Notes under the pieces: generated by a model | The model's input: only the letters and a program-made list of their open reading frames with translations | The model's database searches: none | Told to the model about the DNA's origin: nothing | Assembly: GCA_002453315.1 (NCBI GenBank) | Contig: DKGO01000082.1 | Coordinates: forward strand, 12,202-76,201 | From: Caryophanales bacterium UBA6768 | Lineage (GTDB): Bacteria; Bacillota; Bacilli; Bacillales_D; Amphibacillaceae | Length of the DNA: 64,000 nucleotides | Direction: 5' to 3' | In this document: positions 54,119-63,885 of the stretch, in pieces | Layout: every line of letters starts with the position of its first letter | Position numbering within the stretch: the stretch's first letter is position 1 | Made by a program: the position numbers and the translations under genes

Positions 54119-54982
54119 GTGGATTATTTTCTCAACTTTTTAAAACATAATAAAATTAGAATCATCGACCATACAAATAGTACAACAATTGACCATATCG
54201 TTCATTCACCAACCACTTCCTTTGCTATTGATGATGCATTAGCTATTTCAGTCGGGAGTAGTATTTCCCCTATTACTCTACGATTATGGCAGCATAATAA
54301 ATCTGTCATACTAGGTATACCAGATTCCAGTTTACCATTTTTTAAAGATGGCATTTCACACATTTATCGGCAAGGATTTCATCCGATTATTCGCAATTCC
54401 GGTGGACTAGCTGTCGTGTTAGATGATGGGGTCCTGAATTTATCCATTATTTTACCTAATGCTAAAAAAGTATCTATCAATGATGGCTATACCCTAATGT
54501 ATTCACTAATAAAAAAACTATTTAGGACTTATACAACTGATATAATGGCCTATGAAATTGTTGGCTCATATTGTCCAGGGGATTTTGATTTAAGTATTAA
54601 CGGTAAAAAATTTGCCGGTATTTCACAAAGACGGGTTAGAAACGGAGTGGCTATTCAAATTTATATCGATATTTCTGGAGACAGTCAGAAAAAAGCCTTT
54701 TTAATGAAAGAGTTTTATGACATAAGTAAAAAAGATGTTGACACCTCATTTCAATACCCAAATATTAATGTCGATGTGATGGCGTCATTAAACGAATTGT
54801 TAGCTCTAAATTTGTCTGTTGAGGATGTCATTAGAAAGTTAAAATTGCTTGTCAATAAATATAGTCATGTCGTTCAAGGCTCTTGTTTGAACGATATAGA
54901 AAAAAAATACTTGGTAACCCGATTAAAACAAATGAATAATCGAAATAAAAAACTCCAGCTTATTTTGCATGAACAGCAATAG
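54119..54982 (+). CDS. lipL: Octanoyl-[GcvH]:protein N-octanoyltransferase
   Basis: Lipoate-assembly amidotransferase that moves octanoyl from GcvH to E2 subunits (YwfL in B. subtilis). The 287-residue protein has the catalytic Cys152 in GSYCPG, a Lys in NGKKFAGISQRR (about 164), and the RNSGGLAVVLDDGVLN block. GTG start with AAAGGGG 7 nt upstream. Convergent with aroD, only 11 bp apart, with no clear terminator between them. Confidence 0.93.
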   Translation: MDYFLNFLKHNKIRIIDHTNSTTIDHIVHSPTTSFAIDDALAISVGSSISPITLRLWQHNKSVILGIPDSSLPFFKDGISHIYRQGFHPIIRNSGGLAVVLDDGVLNLSIILPNAKKVSINDGYTLMYSLIKKLFRTYTTDIMAYEIVGSYCPGDFDLSINGKKFAGISQRRVRNGVAIQIYIDISGDSQKKAFLMKEFYDISKKDVDTSFQYPNINVDVMASLNELLALNLSVEDVIRKLKLLVNKYSHVVQGSCLNDIEKKYLVTRLKQMNNRNKKLQLILHEQQ

Positions 54983-54993
54983 AGAAACTACTG

Positions 54994-55746
54994 TTACTCT
55001 TTGATTAATTTTCGTAATGTTGAAATTGTTTCACGTAATTCTTTAATCGGTAACTGTCCGGGTGCTGAAGGTTTTGTTCCAGCTACAAAAGTAATCAGGG
55101 AACCATATGCCCAACCGATAATTCTACTCATTTCGCCCAACTTCCCCATCGACATAGTAACGATTGAAATCGGCAGCCTTTCATTCAACTCGTTTGTTAC
55201 ATGTAATAAGTCTAAAACATCTGACTTTGCATTGGGCATAACGGCTATTTTGACAATATCTCCCCCTAAATGTACAGCTCTCTCTCCTAATTGAATCAGT
55301 TTATTTTTGGCAGGTGTTTTCGTAAAATGATGATAAGAAAGAATTGTCTTTATATGATGTTTTTCTGCCTCCTTTAGCAGTGACTTAATCGCTTGTTCAT
55401 CATTATTTATTTCCACATCAATAAAGTGAACCATCGATGTAAGGCAAACTATTTTTAATACTTCAAATATTTCTTCACGGCTCTTTAGGGCAGACTTTTC
55501 CCCTCCCTCTTCCAATGACCGAATAGTAAAAAGAATGGGGATGTCAGTTTTGCCTTTTATTTTTTTTAATACTTTGATAACTTCTTCTTTTTCATTAATT
55601 TGGCGAAAAAAATCTGCTCGCCATTCGATAATATCGGGCCGTAAAGGAATGATTTTCTTTAATTGTTCAATCACTTCCTCATTTGTTCTGCCTGTTATCG
55701 GTATACAAATAAACGGCGGTTTTCCTAATGCTAACATGTTATCCAT
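54994..55746 (-). CDS. aroD: 3-dehydroquinate dehydratase, type I
   Basis: Schiff-base enzyme of the shikimate pathway. The 250-residue product has the catalytic His139 in SYHHFTKTP, the Schiff-base Lys166 in DIVKIAVMP, and the EWRADFF block. ATG at 55746 is about 10 nt from GGAG; an ATG three codons in is an alternative. It stands alone, without other aro genes in the window. Confidence 0.94.
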   Translation of the reverse strand: MDNMLALGKPPFICIPITGRTNEEVIEQLKKIIPLRPDIIEWRADFFRQINEKEEVIKVLKKIKGKTDIPILFTIRSLEEGGEKSALKSREEIFEVLKIVCLTSMVHFIDVEINNDEQAIKSLLKEAEKHHIKTILSYHHFTKTPAKNKLIQLGERAVHLGGDIVKIAVMPNAKSDVLDLLHVTNELNERLPISIVTMSMGKLGEMSRIIGWAYGSLITFVAGTKPSAPGQLPIKELRETISTLRKLIKE

Positions 55747-55862
55747 CTTTCCAGCACTCCTAATTTAATCAAAAATGTAACCTATGTTTTGATTCTCATA
55801 TAACCATTGAAAATCACATACAATGTATAAAACTATAACCTTTCGTTTGGACTAATTTAAAT

Positions 55863-56123
55863 ATGTATCATCAGCGAAACCAATTAAACAAAATATCGTT
55901 TGTCAGTCTAGTCCTCGCTATAATCATTCTGGCCATTGGCATCACTAAATCAATTCCAGTTTTCGTCATTTTTACTCTTTTATTACTTGTTGTTAGTTTA
56001 ACTTGTGAAGCATTTATCAATTACTATTCTTTCAGACAGTTAGAAAGTGTCAAATTACTTTTAATAGCGATTCTTCTATTCACAATCACTATCTATTTGT
56101 TTTTTAAATTTTTTTATCAATAG
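55863..56123 (+). CDS. Small membrane protein, unknown
   Basis: An 86-residue frame coding for three hydrophobic helices (about 12-28, 30-47 and 63-84) separated by short polar loops, with a basic N-terminus. No family recognised. There is no good ribosome binding site before the ATG, which lowers confidence, but the regular hydrophobic pattern is unlike a shadow frame and no gene overlaps it. Convergent with ywdK. Confidence 0.5.
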   Translation: MYHQRNQLNKISFVSLVLAIIILAIGITKSIPVFVIFTLLLLVVSLTCEAFINYYSFRQLESVKLLLIAILLFTITIYLFFKFFYQ

Positions 56124-56144
56124 ATTTTCGGGAACTAAATAAGT

Positions 56145-56534
56145 TTAAACGGCTTTTAAAAAGGCATATCCTAAAACTACCCAACCAATGAGAAATGTAA
56201 TGCCACCAAATGGAGTTATCATTGCAAATATTTTTGTCCCCGTCAGGGAATAAGTATACAAACTACCTGAAAACAATAAGACCCCGAGTATGAATAACCA
56301 TCCTGAAGTTAAAAAAGTTGTCGTTTCAAACTTTGCATATGCCAATGCAGTGATAAAAATACTGACTGTATGAAACATTTGATAATTGACTGCCTTTTCC
56401 CACACACTTAACGCCTGATTGGATATTTTTCCTTCTAGCCCGTGAGCTCCAAAGGCACCCAGTGCCACAGCCAGAAATCCATTTATTGTTGCTATCATAA
56501 ATAAAACCTTCAAATTTTTCATTCCTCTCATCAT
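56145..56534 (-). CDS. ywdK: DUF423 membrane protein (YwdK family)
   Basis: An inner-membrane protein of about 125 residues with four spans and the family signature ALGAFGAHGLEG near the N-terminus, followed by NYQMFHTVSI and TPFGGITFLIGWV. Function unknown. The start is uncertain: ATGs at 56534, 56531 and 56522, and a TTG at 56513 that has AGAGGA at a proper 9-nt spacing. It follows ywdI by about 14 nt. Confidence 0.87.
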   Translation of the reverse strand: MMRGMKNLKVLFMIATINGFLAVALGAFGAHGLEGKISNQALSVWEKAVNYQMFHTVSIFITALAYAKFETTTFLTSGWLFILGVLLFSGSLYTYSLTGTKIFAMITPFGGITFLIGWVVLGYAFLKAV

Positions 56535-56548
56535 CTATAAAATTTCAA

Positions 56549-56803
56549 TTAAAAGTCAAATATGGAATAGGGGTCTTTCTTCACGGCCCCCAGCTGATCA
56601 TTAACTAATTTATTTTGATTCATCGTTTTATTTTCAGTTTTAATGATCCTTTGTAAAGGTTTATTATTTCTATTACTTTTAATTAATAGATCACACAATA
56701 GTTTCACCTTTATCATTTGTTCATTTATATTAGTATCATCCGCTTTTGCCATTTCAATTTCTTCAATCATTTTCTCAAAAATCATCTTATTTGATACTGC
56801 CAT
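56549..56803 (-). CDS. ywdI: YwdI-like small protein (DUF5327 type)
   Basis: An 84-residue charged protein beginning MAVSNKMIFEKMIEEIEMAK. The N-terminal half resembles what I recall of B. subtilis YwdI (VKLLCDLLI segment), and the position beside ywdK fits; the C-terminal half is low-complexity and polar. Function unknown. The frame opens at 56845, but AGGTGG is 8 nt before the ATG at 56803, which is preferred. Confidence 0.7.
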   Translation of the reverse strand: MAVSNKMIFEKMIEEIEMAKADDTNINEQMIKVKLLCDLLIKSNRNNKPLQRIIKTENKTMNQNKLVNDQLGAVKKDPYSIFDF

Positions 56804-57505
56804 ATGCTGCACCACCTTTATTATTATAGTATAACATCTGATCAATTGTTTTTATATTCAAATCATTTCATCATTACTCTTTTTAAAAATTTACAGTTAA
56901 ACAGAATTCCGAAAATCTAGATCTTCTACAAACTTCATCATAAATCGCATTTATATTTATCAGCTGAAATGATGGCATCATATTTTTAGGTAGGTTGCAT
57001 GTCGTAAAGTTCTTGGATGCTAAATAAACTCGGTAACCCGGGTGATTGACAAACTATGTATAACGATGGAGGGTTTAGTTGGTTCTGATTGATATGATGG
57101 AATTGAGAAGGGCTTAAAAGGGGGAATTATGCAAAACTCTAAGGAGTAAAAATGTTTGTTTCTAAAGATGATACTTCGATAATCGGGATTTCCCCTTATT
57201 ATCATCTGTAAACGGCAAAATACAAAGTACCTTTGGCATATTATTCGAGATTTGTCAATTTCCATGTTGTTTTAGGACGTATGAGTAAATTCGATATTGC
57301 CAATCTTATGTTAATTTTTGTAACCATGTAAGGGCCTCATTTAGACCATCCATAAAGTAATGATGATGTTAAATTGAATCATCGCAAACCCTAAGGGTAT
57401 TCCCCTGATGTTCCCCCATTTTAAATTGCATTATGAATCCGTTGCTTTTACATAATCATGTGGATTTGCCTATTAAATCGGTATTTATGGAATTGACACA
57501 ATTAT
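56804..57505. other. Intergenic stretch, possibly decayed coding DNA
   Basis: About 700 bp without an intact gene. An 81-codon minus-strand frame (57020-57265) has no ribosome binding site and no family resemblance. A different minus-strand frame over 57001-57120 gives protein-like text ending SPGLPSLFSIQELYDMQPT before a stop, which may be a remnant of a lost gene. I could not identify it. Confidence 0.35.
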
Positions 57506-58393
57506 TTAAACAAATGAATTTAACTCAACATCATTAACAAACTTTTTAATATTAGTGAAAAAGTAATCTTGATCTTCCCACATAGGTGTATGGCTACCAT
57601 TCTCACATATTACCACCTTTGAATGTGGGATTCTTCTTCCCATTTCATTTTTGTCTTCAACAGACATTGTATCGTGACGTCCCCCCACCAAGAGGGTTGG
57701 GACCTTTATTTTATGTAAATCATCCCATCTGTCCCAGTCTTTAAATGTACCATTTACTAAAAATTCATTTGGTCCTTGCATTGTAGTAAAGACTTGCTGA
57801 TTGATATTATAAAGTGTTCTTTTAAGTGAATCAGGCCATTGTTCTAGACGACATACATGTTTTTTATCCAAATGTTCTGACACGATTTTTTGGTATGTTC
57901 GATTCTCATAATCACCTCTATCCTCATAATACGTCATTTTTTGCACAATTTCTTTAGGCAACTTTCCTTTTAGAACATTAATATACTTTATATAAGATGG
58001 AATGCTTGCCGTCATATTAGAAATGATGAGCCCCTTGAGTGCAACTTGATACTTTAAAGCATATTCAATCCCTAACATGCCGCCCCAAGAATTCCCATAT
58101 AAATAAAAATTCTCTAAATCTAAATGTTGACGTACTTCTTCCAATTCCTCCCGAAAGCGTTCTATTGTCCACAATGATGGATCATTTGGTTGATCGGAAT
58201 AATAGGATCCAAGTTGATCGTAAAAGTAAATTTCAAATTCATCAGATAAATACTCTTCGAAAGGCTCAAGATATTCATGTGTACAACCTGGACCACCATG
58301 TAGTAAAAGTATTTTTATTGGACTTTTTCCTACTTTACGGGTCCAAACATGGAAACCGCCACTTATTGGTATAATCTTTGATTGTGCCATCAT
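57506..58393 (-). CDS. Proline iminopeptidase-type alpha/beta hydrolase
   Basis: A 295-residue cytoplasmic hydrolase of peptidase family S33. It has the oxyanion block LLHGGPGCTHEYLEPF, the nucleophile Ser102 in GNSWGG, the acid Asp in GGRHDTMS and the catalytic His in GSHTPMW. Family members release N-terminal proline or other residues from short peptides. It is the last gene after the peptide ABC transporter, so it probably trims imported peptides. ATG behind AAAGGAG. The exact specificity is not readable. Confidence 0.88.
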   Translation of the reverse strand: MMAQSKIIPISGGFHVWTRKVGKSPIKILLLHGGPGCTHEYLEPFEEYLSDEFEIYFYDQLGSYYSDQPNDPSLWTIERFREELEEVRQHLDLENFYLYGNSWGGMLGIEYALKYQVALKGLIISNMTASIPSYIKYINVLKGKLPKEIVQKMTYYEDRGDYENRTYQKIVSEHLDKKHVCRLEQWPDSLKRTLYNINQQVFTTMQGPNEFLVNGTFKDWDRWDDLHKIKVPTLLVGGRHDTMSVEDKNEMGRRIPHSKVVICENGSHTPMWEDQDYFFTNIKKFVNDVELNSFV

Positions 58394-58458
58394 TTAAGTT
58401 TTCTCCTTTCGTTTTGAATTGTTGAAAAGGAATAACAATGGTCCAAAGTTTTTCAAAT

Positions 58459-59418
58459 TTATTCATACAAATGACAAGCAACCTTTCGTCCTTTGACCTT
58501 CCTTATGACTGGTTTTACTGTCTGACAAACTTCAGTTGCATAAATACAACGGGGATGAAATTTACATCCACTTGGTGGATTAGAAGGTGAAGGCAATTCT
58601 CCCTTCAAAATGATTCGTTCCTTTTTTTCATCCGGATCTGTTTTCGGTACAGCGGAAAGTAATGCCTGTGTATAGGGGTGTAAAGGTTCTTTGAAAATAT
58701 CTTCCTTGTTACCAAATTCTACAAGTTCTCCCAAGTACATGACACCTAATCGATGGGCAAGATGTTCAACGACAGATAAATCATGGGAGATAAAAATATA
58801 CGACAATCCAAGGCTTTCCTGTAAATCCTGAAATAAATTAATAATTTGTGACTGAATCGATACATCTAATGCAGAAACAGCCTCATCGGCAATTAATATT
58901 TTTGGTTTCAAAATTATCGCCCGTGCAATAACTATTCGCTGTAATTGTCCACCAGATAATTTATGAGGATACATCAATAAATGCTTTTCCGATAATCCAA
59001 CCAAGTTAATAGTTTCAGATATTAATGTTCCCCTTTCCTTTTGGGGTATGTTCTGAGCAATTAGTGGCTCTGACAAAATTTCCTTTATGGATAATCTTCC
59101 ATTCATGGAGTCGAGAGGGTTTTGAAAAACCATCTGGATTTCTTTTCTTATTTTTTTCATTGCACGCCTATTAAACGTGATAATATTTTTATTTTGATAT
59201 ATTAACTCCCCTTTTGTCGGTTCAATTAAGCGAAGAATACATCTTCCCAAAGTTGACTTTCCACTTCCCGATTCTCCTACAATACCAATTGTTTCACCTT
59301 TAAATAAATCAAAATCAATTCCATTTACAGCATGAACAGATATACGCTGCCCAAACATACCTTTGTAAATGGTAAACTTCTTTTCTAAGCCTCTAATTTC
59401 GAGTAATTTTTGTTCCAT
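58459..59418 (-). CDS. oppF: Oligopeptide ABC transporter ATPase, OppF/DppF type
   Basis: ATP-binding subunit of a peptide importer, 319 residues. Walker A GESGSGKST, signature LSGGQLQR, Walker B ILIADEAVSALD, and the C-terminal oligo_HPY region with cysteines (PPSGCKFHPRC) typical of Opp/Dpp. ATG behind AAGGAGAG. It overlaps the end of oppD by 34 nt, indicating coupling. Confidence 0.9.
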   Translation of the reverse strand: MEQKLLEIRGLEKKFTIYKGMFGQRISVHAVNGIDFDLFKGETIGIVGESGSGKSTLGRCILRLIEPTKGELIYQNKNIITFNRRAMKKIRKEIQMVFQNPLDSMNGRLSIKEILSEPLIAQNIPQKERGTLISETINLVGLSEKHLLMYPHKLSGGQLQRIVIARAIILKPKILIADEAVSALDVSIQSQIINLFQDLQESLGLSYIFISHDLSVVEHLAHRLGVMYLGELVEFGNKEDIFKEPLHPYTQALLSAVPKTDPDEKKERIILKGELPSPSNPPSGCKFHPRCIYATEVCQTVKPVIRKVKGRKVACHLYE

Positions 59419-60395
59419 TGATTACTCTCCTTGCTATTATATAACCAGCATTTGCTTGATGTTTGATTTTCAAATTCGACCACTCCCGGCTCTTTTTGAT
59501 GACAAATATCCATAACGTGTGAGCAACGATCCGCAAAATGGCATCCACGTGAAAATTGATCAGGGGTTGGCACTTGACCAGGAATAGACTTTAACCTTGT
59601 TTCCCCTTTTCCTTGCTTAGGTGTTGCACCAATAAGCCCAATAGTATATGGATGTTTTGGCTTTCGTAATACTTGTCGTGTATCCCCTGTTTCCACGACT
59701 TGTCCGGCATACATCACAATGACTCGATCACACATTTCTGCAACAACCCCAAGGTCATGGGTAATGATTAAAATTGCCATGCCTAGTTCAACCTTTAATG
59801 ATTTTAGTAGGTCTAATATTTGCGCTTGTACAGTTACATCCAGTGCAGTTGTTGGTTCATCGGCAATTAGTAGGGATGGTTTACAGGCAAGTGCCATTGC
59901 AATCATCACTCGTTGCTTCATTCCACCTGATAATCGATGGGGGTATTCTGCGTATATTTCTTCAGGTCTAGGCATTTCTACTAGTTTTAATAATTGGATC
60001 ACTTCTTTTTTTATCTCAGACTTTTTAGTCCTTTTATGTTGTCTGATCATTTCTTCAATCTGCTTGCCAATCGTTAAAACAGGATTTAGGGATGTCATAG
60101 GATCCTGAAAAATCATCGAAATCTCTTTTCCCCTCATTTTCCTCATTTCTTTTTCAGTTAGTTTTAATAAGTTTTTTCCATTGTAAGTAATTTTACCATT
60201 GGACACTTTTCCACTTTTACCGAGCAGGCCTAAAATGGACAGGGAGGTAACACTTTTCCCACAGCCTGATTCTCCTACAATGCCCATTATCTCACCTTTT
60301 TTTACGTTAAAACTAACCCGGTCTACAACAGTCAGTGGACCTTGTTCATTATTAAACTCTGTCGTTAACTGTTCTACATCTAGTAAATATTCCAC
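59385..60395 (-). CDS. oppD: Oligopeptide ABC transporter ATPase, OppD/DppD type
   Basis: The other ATP-binding subunit, 336 residues. Walker A GESGCGKS, signature LSGGMKQR, Walker B LLIADEPTTALD, and the C-terminal oligo_HPY region with a cysteine cluster (FSRGCHFADRCSHVMDIC) that in some family members binds a Fe-S cluster. GTG start behind TAGGTGAAG. Between oppC and oppF. Confidence 0.9.
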   Translation of the reverse strand: MEYLLDVEQLTTEFNNEQGPLTVVDRVSFNVKKGEIMGIVGESGCGKSVTSLSILGLLGKSGKVSNGKITYNGKNLLKLTEKEMRKMRGKEISMIFQDPMTSLNPVLTIGKQIEEMIRQHKRTKKSEIKKEVIQLLKLVEMPRPEEIYAEYPHRLSGGMKQRVMIAMALACKPSLLIADEPTTALDVTVQAQILDLLKSLKVELGMAILIITHDLGVVAEMCDRVIVMYAGQVVETGDTRQVLRKPKHPYTIGLIGATPKQGKGETRLKSIPGQVPTPDQFSRGCHFADRCSHVMDICHQKEPGVVEFENQTSSKCWLYNSKESNQWNKNYSKLEA

Positions 60396-60412
60396 TACTT
60401 CACCTACCTACT

Positions 60413-61306
60413 TTACTTATTTTTAGGATTAGAAATATCTTGTAGTGCATCACCTAAAAAGTTGACAACAAAGACAACTATCGTTATAGCAATCCCTGGA
60501 AATGTGGCTAACCACCATGCCTGATTGATATAATCCCTTCCTTCATTTAACATTGCCCCCCACTCAGGGGTTGGTGGCTGGGCACCTAGTCCAATAAAGC
60601 TAAGTGCGGCCAATTCTAAAATGACTGCACCAACATACAAAGTAATATAAACCAATAATATACTCATAATATTGGGAAGAAATTGTCGTCTAAGCACCCA
60701 GAAATGGGAACTCCCTATCGATCTGCTTGCTTCCATGTAGCCAGATGATTTAATCGATATAGCTGCACTTCTTGTTAATCTGGCAAATCCGGGAATAGCG
60801 GCGATACCTACAGCTATCATAGCATTGGCAAGACTAGGACCTAAAATAGCTACAATAGCAAGTGCTAAAATAATACTTGGAAGTGCTAATAATACATCCA
60901 TAATGCGCATTAAAATATTATCAATAATTCCTCCCACATATGCGCTTATTAAACCGATAAAGGTTCCAATAGAAAAGGTAATACAAACTGCCAATAAGGC
61001 GGCTTTTAAGGTGATCTGAACCCCATAAATTAATCGGGATAAAAGATCACGTCCAAGGGCATCTGTCCCAAGAAGAAATTCCTTACTTGGGGCTTGTAAT
61101 ATTGCTTCGTAAAAAGGTTCTTCTGGATTTTTTGGTGCTAAAAAAGGAGCAAAAATTCCAATTAAAATAATTACCAGTAAGATTAGGGTACTATATCTGG
61201 CACGTTTATTATGATAAATTATTTTGAAAACATGCCATTTATCGCTTTGCATCTCTTTATTTGTATAAGACTGAGCTGATTCTAATGAGTTATCCGCATT
61301 ATCCAT
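60413..61306 (-). CDS. oppC: Peptide ABC transporter permease, OppC/DppC type
   Basis: Membrane permease of 297 residues: one span near residues 36-54, then five in the transport core, with the EAA coupling loop EASRSIGSSHFWVLRRQFLPN. The N-terminal OppC_N region and FLLGTDALGRDLLSR are conserved. The ATG directly follows the oppB stop codon, with GGAGG inside the end of oppB. Confidence 0.92.
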   Translation of the reverse strand: MDNADNSLESAQSYTNKEMQSDKWHVFKIIYHNKRARYSTLILLVIILIGIFAPFLAPKNPEEPFYEAILQAPSKEFLLGTDALGRDLLSRLIYGVQITLKAALLAVCITFSIGTFIGLISAYVGGIIDNILMRIMDVLLALPSIILALAIVAILGPSLANAMIAVGIAAIPGFARLTRSAAISIKSSGYMEASRSIGSSHFWVLRRQFLPNIMSILLVYITLYVGAVILELAALSFIGLGAQPPTPEWGAMLNEGRDYINQAWWLATFPGIAITIVVFVVNFLGDALQDISNPKNK

Positions 61307-62242
61307 CTAATTTTCCTCCTTCGTGTTCATTTCCACACGAGGGTCGATTATACTATAAGAAATATCTACTAGAAGATTAATAACGACATAGACAATTCCC
61401 ATGAACAATATGGTACCTTGTATCAATGGGAAGTCCCTTGTACTAACGGCATCAATTGCGAGTGTACCAATTCCTGGCCAATTAAATACCAATTCAATCA
61501 CAACGATACCTCCGAGTAAAGTTGCTATTTGCAAACCAACTACTGTAATGACAGGGATAAGTACATTTCTAAATGCATGCCTCAATAAAATGGTGAGTTC
61601 ATTTAGACCTTTAGATCTAGCAGTTCGAATATAATTGGTAGAAAGAGTTTCAACCATCCCACTTCTTGTAACACGGCTTATAATTGCCGAAGCTAATACT
61701 CCAATTGTAAATGCGGGAAGAATTATATCTTTAAGTCCGGTACCTTCGGCAATCGGGAGCAAACCAAACTGTACAGAGAAAATCATCATCAAAATAATTC
61801 CAAGCCAAAATCCGGGAATAGACATCCCTAATACTGCTACTCCCATCACAAAGGTATCAATAAAAGTCCCCTCATATTTTGCAGCTAAGACACCTAATAT
61901 TACACCAAAAATGACAGCCAAAACAATTCCTGCCCCGGCTAATTTAATTGTTGCGGGGAAACGATCCAATATTTCTGTTAATACCGGCCGGCCTGTTCTC
62001 AATGAAGTGCCCAAATCACCTTGAACAAGATTACTTAAATAATGACCATACTGTACCAATGGGGGCTCATTTAGCCCCAATTGGTTTGTTAATCGATCCA
62101 CCTGTTCAACTGTTGCATTTGAACCAAGCATTATTTTAACTGGATCACCGGGAATCAAATGAATGAGGAGAAAGGCAAATATAGTGATGCCAAAGATGAC
62201 TATTATTCCGGAAAAAATTCGATTGATTATAAATGGCATCAT
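61307..62242 (-). CDS. oppB: Peptide ABC transporter permease, OppB/DppB type
   Basis: Membrane permease of 311 residues with six spans, the N-terminal LLIHLIPGDPVKIMLG block and the EAA loop TARSKGLNELTILLRHAFRN. It starts at one of two adjacent ATGs behind GGAGGAAG, 5 nt after oppA. First of the two permeases in the operon. Confidence 0.93.
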   Translation of the reverse strand: MMPFIINRIFSGIIVIFGITIFAFLLIHLIPGDPVKIMLGSNATVEQVDRLTNQLGLNEPPLVQYGHYLSNLVQGDLGTSLRTGRPVLTEILDRFPATIKLAGAGIVLAVIFGVILGVLAAKYEGTFIDTFVMGVAVLGMSIPGFWLGIILMMIFSVQFGLLPIAEGTGLKDIILPAFTIGVLASAIISRVTRSGMVETLSTNYIRTARSKGLNELTILLRHAFRNVLIPVITVVGLQIATLLGGIVVIELVFNWPGIGTLAIDAVSTRDFPLIQGTILFMGIVYVVINLLVDISYSIIDPRVEMNTKEEN

Positions 62243-62247
62243 AATTA

Positions 62248-63885
62248 TTACTTCCTCCTGGAATCATTTAATAAAACCGTTCCTTGTGGCGATACCCTTA
62301 CATTTTCAAAATTTGTATTGACAACATGAAAAATCTTTTGGCTATAAACCGGTATAATATAAGCACCGTCGGAAATTACTTTCTGGGCATCTGCATATAT
62401 TTCTTTCCTTTTTTGTAGATCCATTTCTGTATTTCCTTGTTCTAGCAGCTTATCAAGTTCAGGATTATTTGCCTGGGTAAGATTCATTCCTCCAATTTGA
62501 CTTGAATGAAATAGCATAAATAAGATTTCAGGGTCTACATGTCCATAATCCATTGTTTTCAACTCATAATCACCCTCACCTGCCATCTCATCCAAAGTTG
62601 ACCTTTCCATCATTTGTATTGTAATGTCAACCCCAATTTCCTTTAGCATTTGCTGAAAAATTTGAGCGGACTGTTGATGTGGCTCATAAATTGATAATTC
62701 AAGGCTTAATTCCTCACCGTTCTTTTCCATCATGCCATTATTATTTTTATTCCAACCGGATTTCTCCAATAGTGCAATTGCTTGCTCCTTATCATACTTA
62801 TAGCCGTAATTTTCTATTTCCTCATCATAACCAAAAAGGGATGGTGGTAAAGGACCATGCGCCACCTCTCCATGACCATGTAAAACAGCCTGAATGAACA
62901 CATTTTTATCTATTGCTAAATTTAGAGCCTTTCGTACATTCACATCTTGTAATTTCTCACTCTCTAAATTCATTTCAATCAATAATCCCAACGCTGGGAT
63001 ATCAAGTTCAATTACTTCAAACCCATCATCATCCAAATATTTCTGGATATCCTTCGCATCAACATAAAGAGCCATATCAATAGAGTTACTGTCAAGGGCT
63101 GTAATTCTAGTTTGATAATCGGGTATAAACTTAAAAATAAGTTCATCCAAATGGGGTGATCCTTTATTTTCATAAAAGCTTGGTCCCCACTGATAATCCT
63201 TATTCCTTATGAAACTTACTGATTGTCCGGTTACCCACTCATTAAAAACCCATGGTCCAAGTCCTACAGGGTTTCTTCCATAATCATCTCCATGCTGTTC
63301 AATTGCTTTCACCGATAAAGGTTGTGAGAATCCCGCAAAGGACAAATTAGTTAATAATGATGCTGAAGGTTCTGAAAGTTCAAGTACTAACGTATATTCA
63401 TCAGGTGCAGAAACTGAATCAATACTAGTAAAAAGTGCCCCAGCTATTCCTGCACCTGTATCAGGATCCAAGACCCTATCAAGGGACTCCTTGAAAACTG
63501 TTGCCGTAAACGGTGTACCATCGTGAAATACGATATTTTCACGAAGCTTAAATGTTAATGTTTTGCCATCATCGGAAACATCGTATTCCTCTGCCAAGTG
63601 AGGTTCAAGTTTGTTTGTATCTGGATTAAACACTAAGAGGGCATCCCCTAAATGACTACCAACAACATTTGTATCACCCTCACCAGAGGTCTTATGCATA
63701 TCCAATGTTTCAGGTTCAACCATTGTAGCTATGGTGAATGTTCCACCAGTCTGCTCTGTTTCATCTTTATTAGTACTTCCATCATTACCGCTTGTTGAAT
63801 CATTTTTGTCACTGACATTACAGGCAACAAGAAATAAAAAACAAAAACCTAAAATACATAACCTTTTATTTATTTTCGTCCACAT
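62248..63885 (-). CDS. oppA: Peptide ABC transporter substrate-binding lipoprotein
   Basis: Extracellular solute-binding protein of family 5, 545 residues. The signal peptide ends in the lipobox FLVAC (lipid anchor Cys22), followed by a Ser/Asn/Thr-rich linker and the family signature HLAEEYDVSDDGKTLTFKLR. The ligand (di-, oligopeptide or glutathione) cannot be decided. ATG at 63891 lies only 3 nt after GGGGGG; ATG at 63885 is better spaced. First gene of the transporter operon. Confidence 0.9.
   Translation of the reverse strand: MWTKINKRLCILGFCFLFLVACNVSDKNDSTSGNDGSTNKDETEQTGGTFTIATMVEPETLDMHKTSGEGDTNVVGSHLGDALLVFNPDTNKLEPHLAEEYDVSDDGKTLTFKLRENIVFHDGTPFTATVFKESLDRVLDPDTGAGIAGALFTSIDSVSAPDEYTLVLELSEPSASLLTNLSFAGFSQPLSVKAIEQHGDDYGRNPVGLGPWVFNEWVTGQSVSFIRNKDYQWGPSFYENKGSPHLDELIFKFIPDYQTRITALDSNSIDMALYVDAKDIQKYLDDDGFEVIELDIPALGLLIEMNLESEKLQDVNVRKALNLAIDKNVFIQAVLHGHGEVAHGPLPPSLFGYDEEIENYGYKYDKEQAIALLEKSGWNKNNNGMMEKNGEELSLELSIYEPHQQSAQIFQQMLKEIGVDITIQMMERSTLDEMAGEGDYELKTMDYGHVDPEILFMLFHSSQIGGMNLTQANNPELDKLLEQGNTEMDLQKRKEIYADAQKVISDGAYIIPVYSQKIFHVVNTNFENVRVSPQGTVLLNDSRRK

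Noticed and set aside
57020..57265. 81-codon minus-strand frame
   Set aside because: No ribosome binding site, mixed composition and no recognisable motif; treated as noncoding or decayed DNA.
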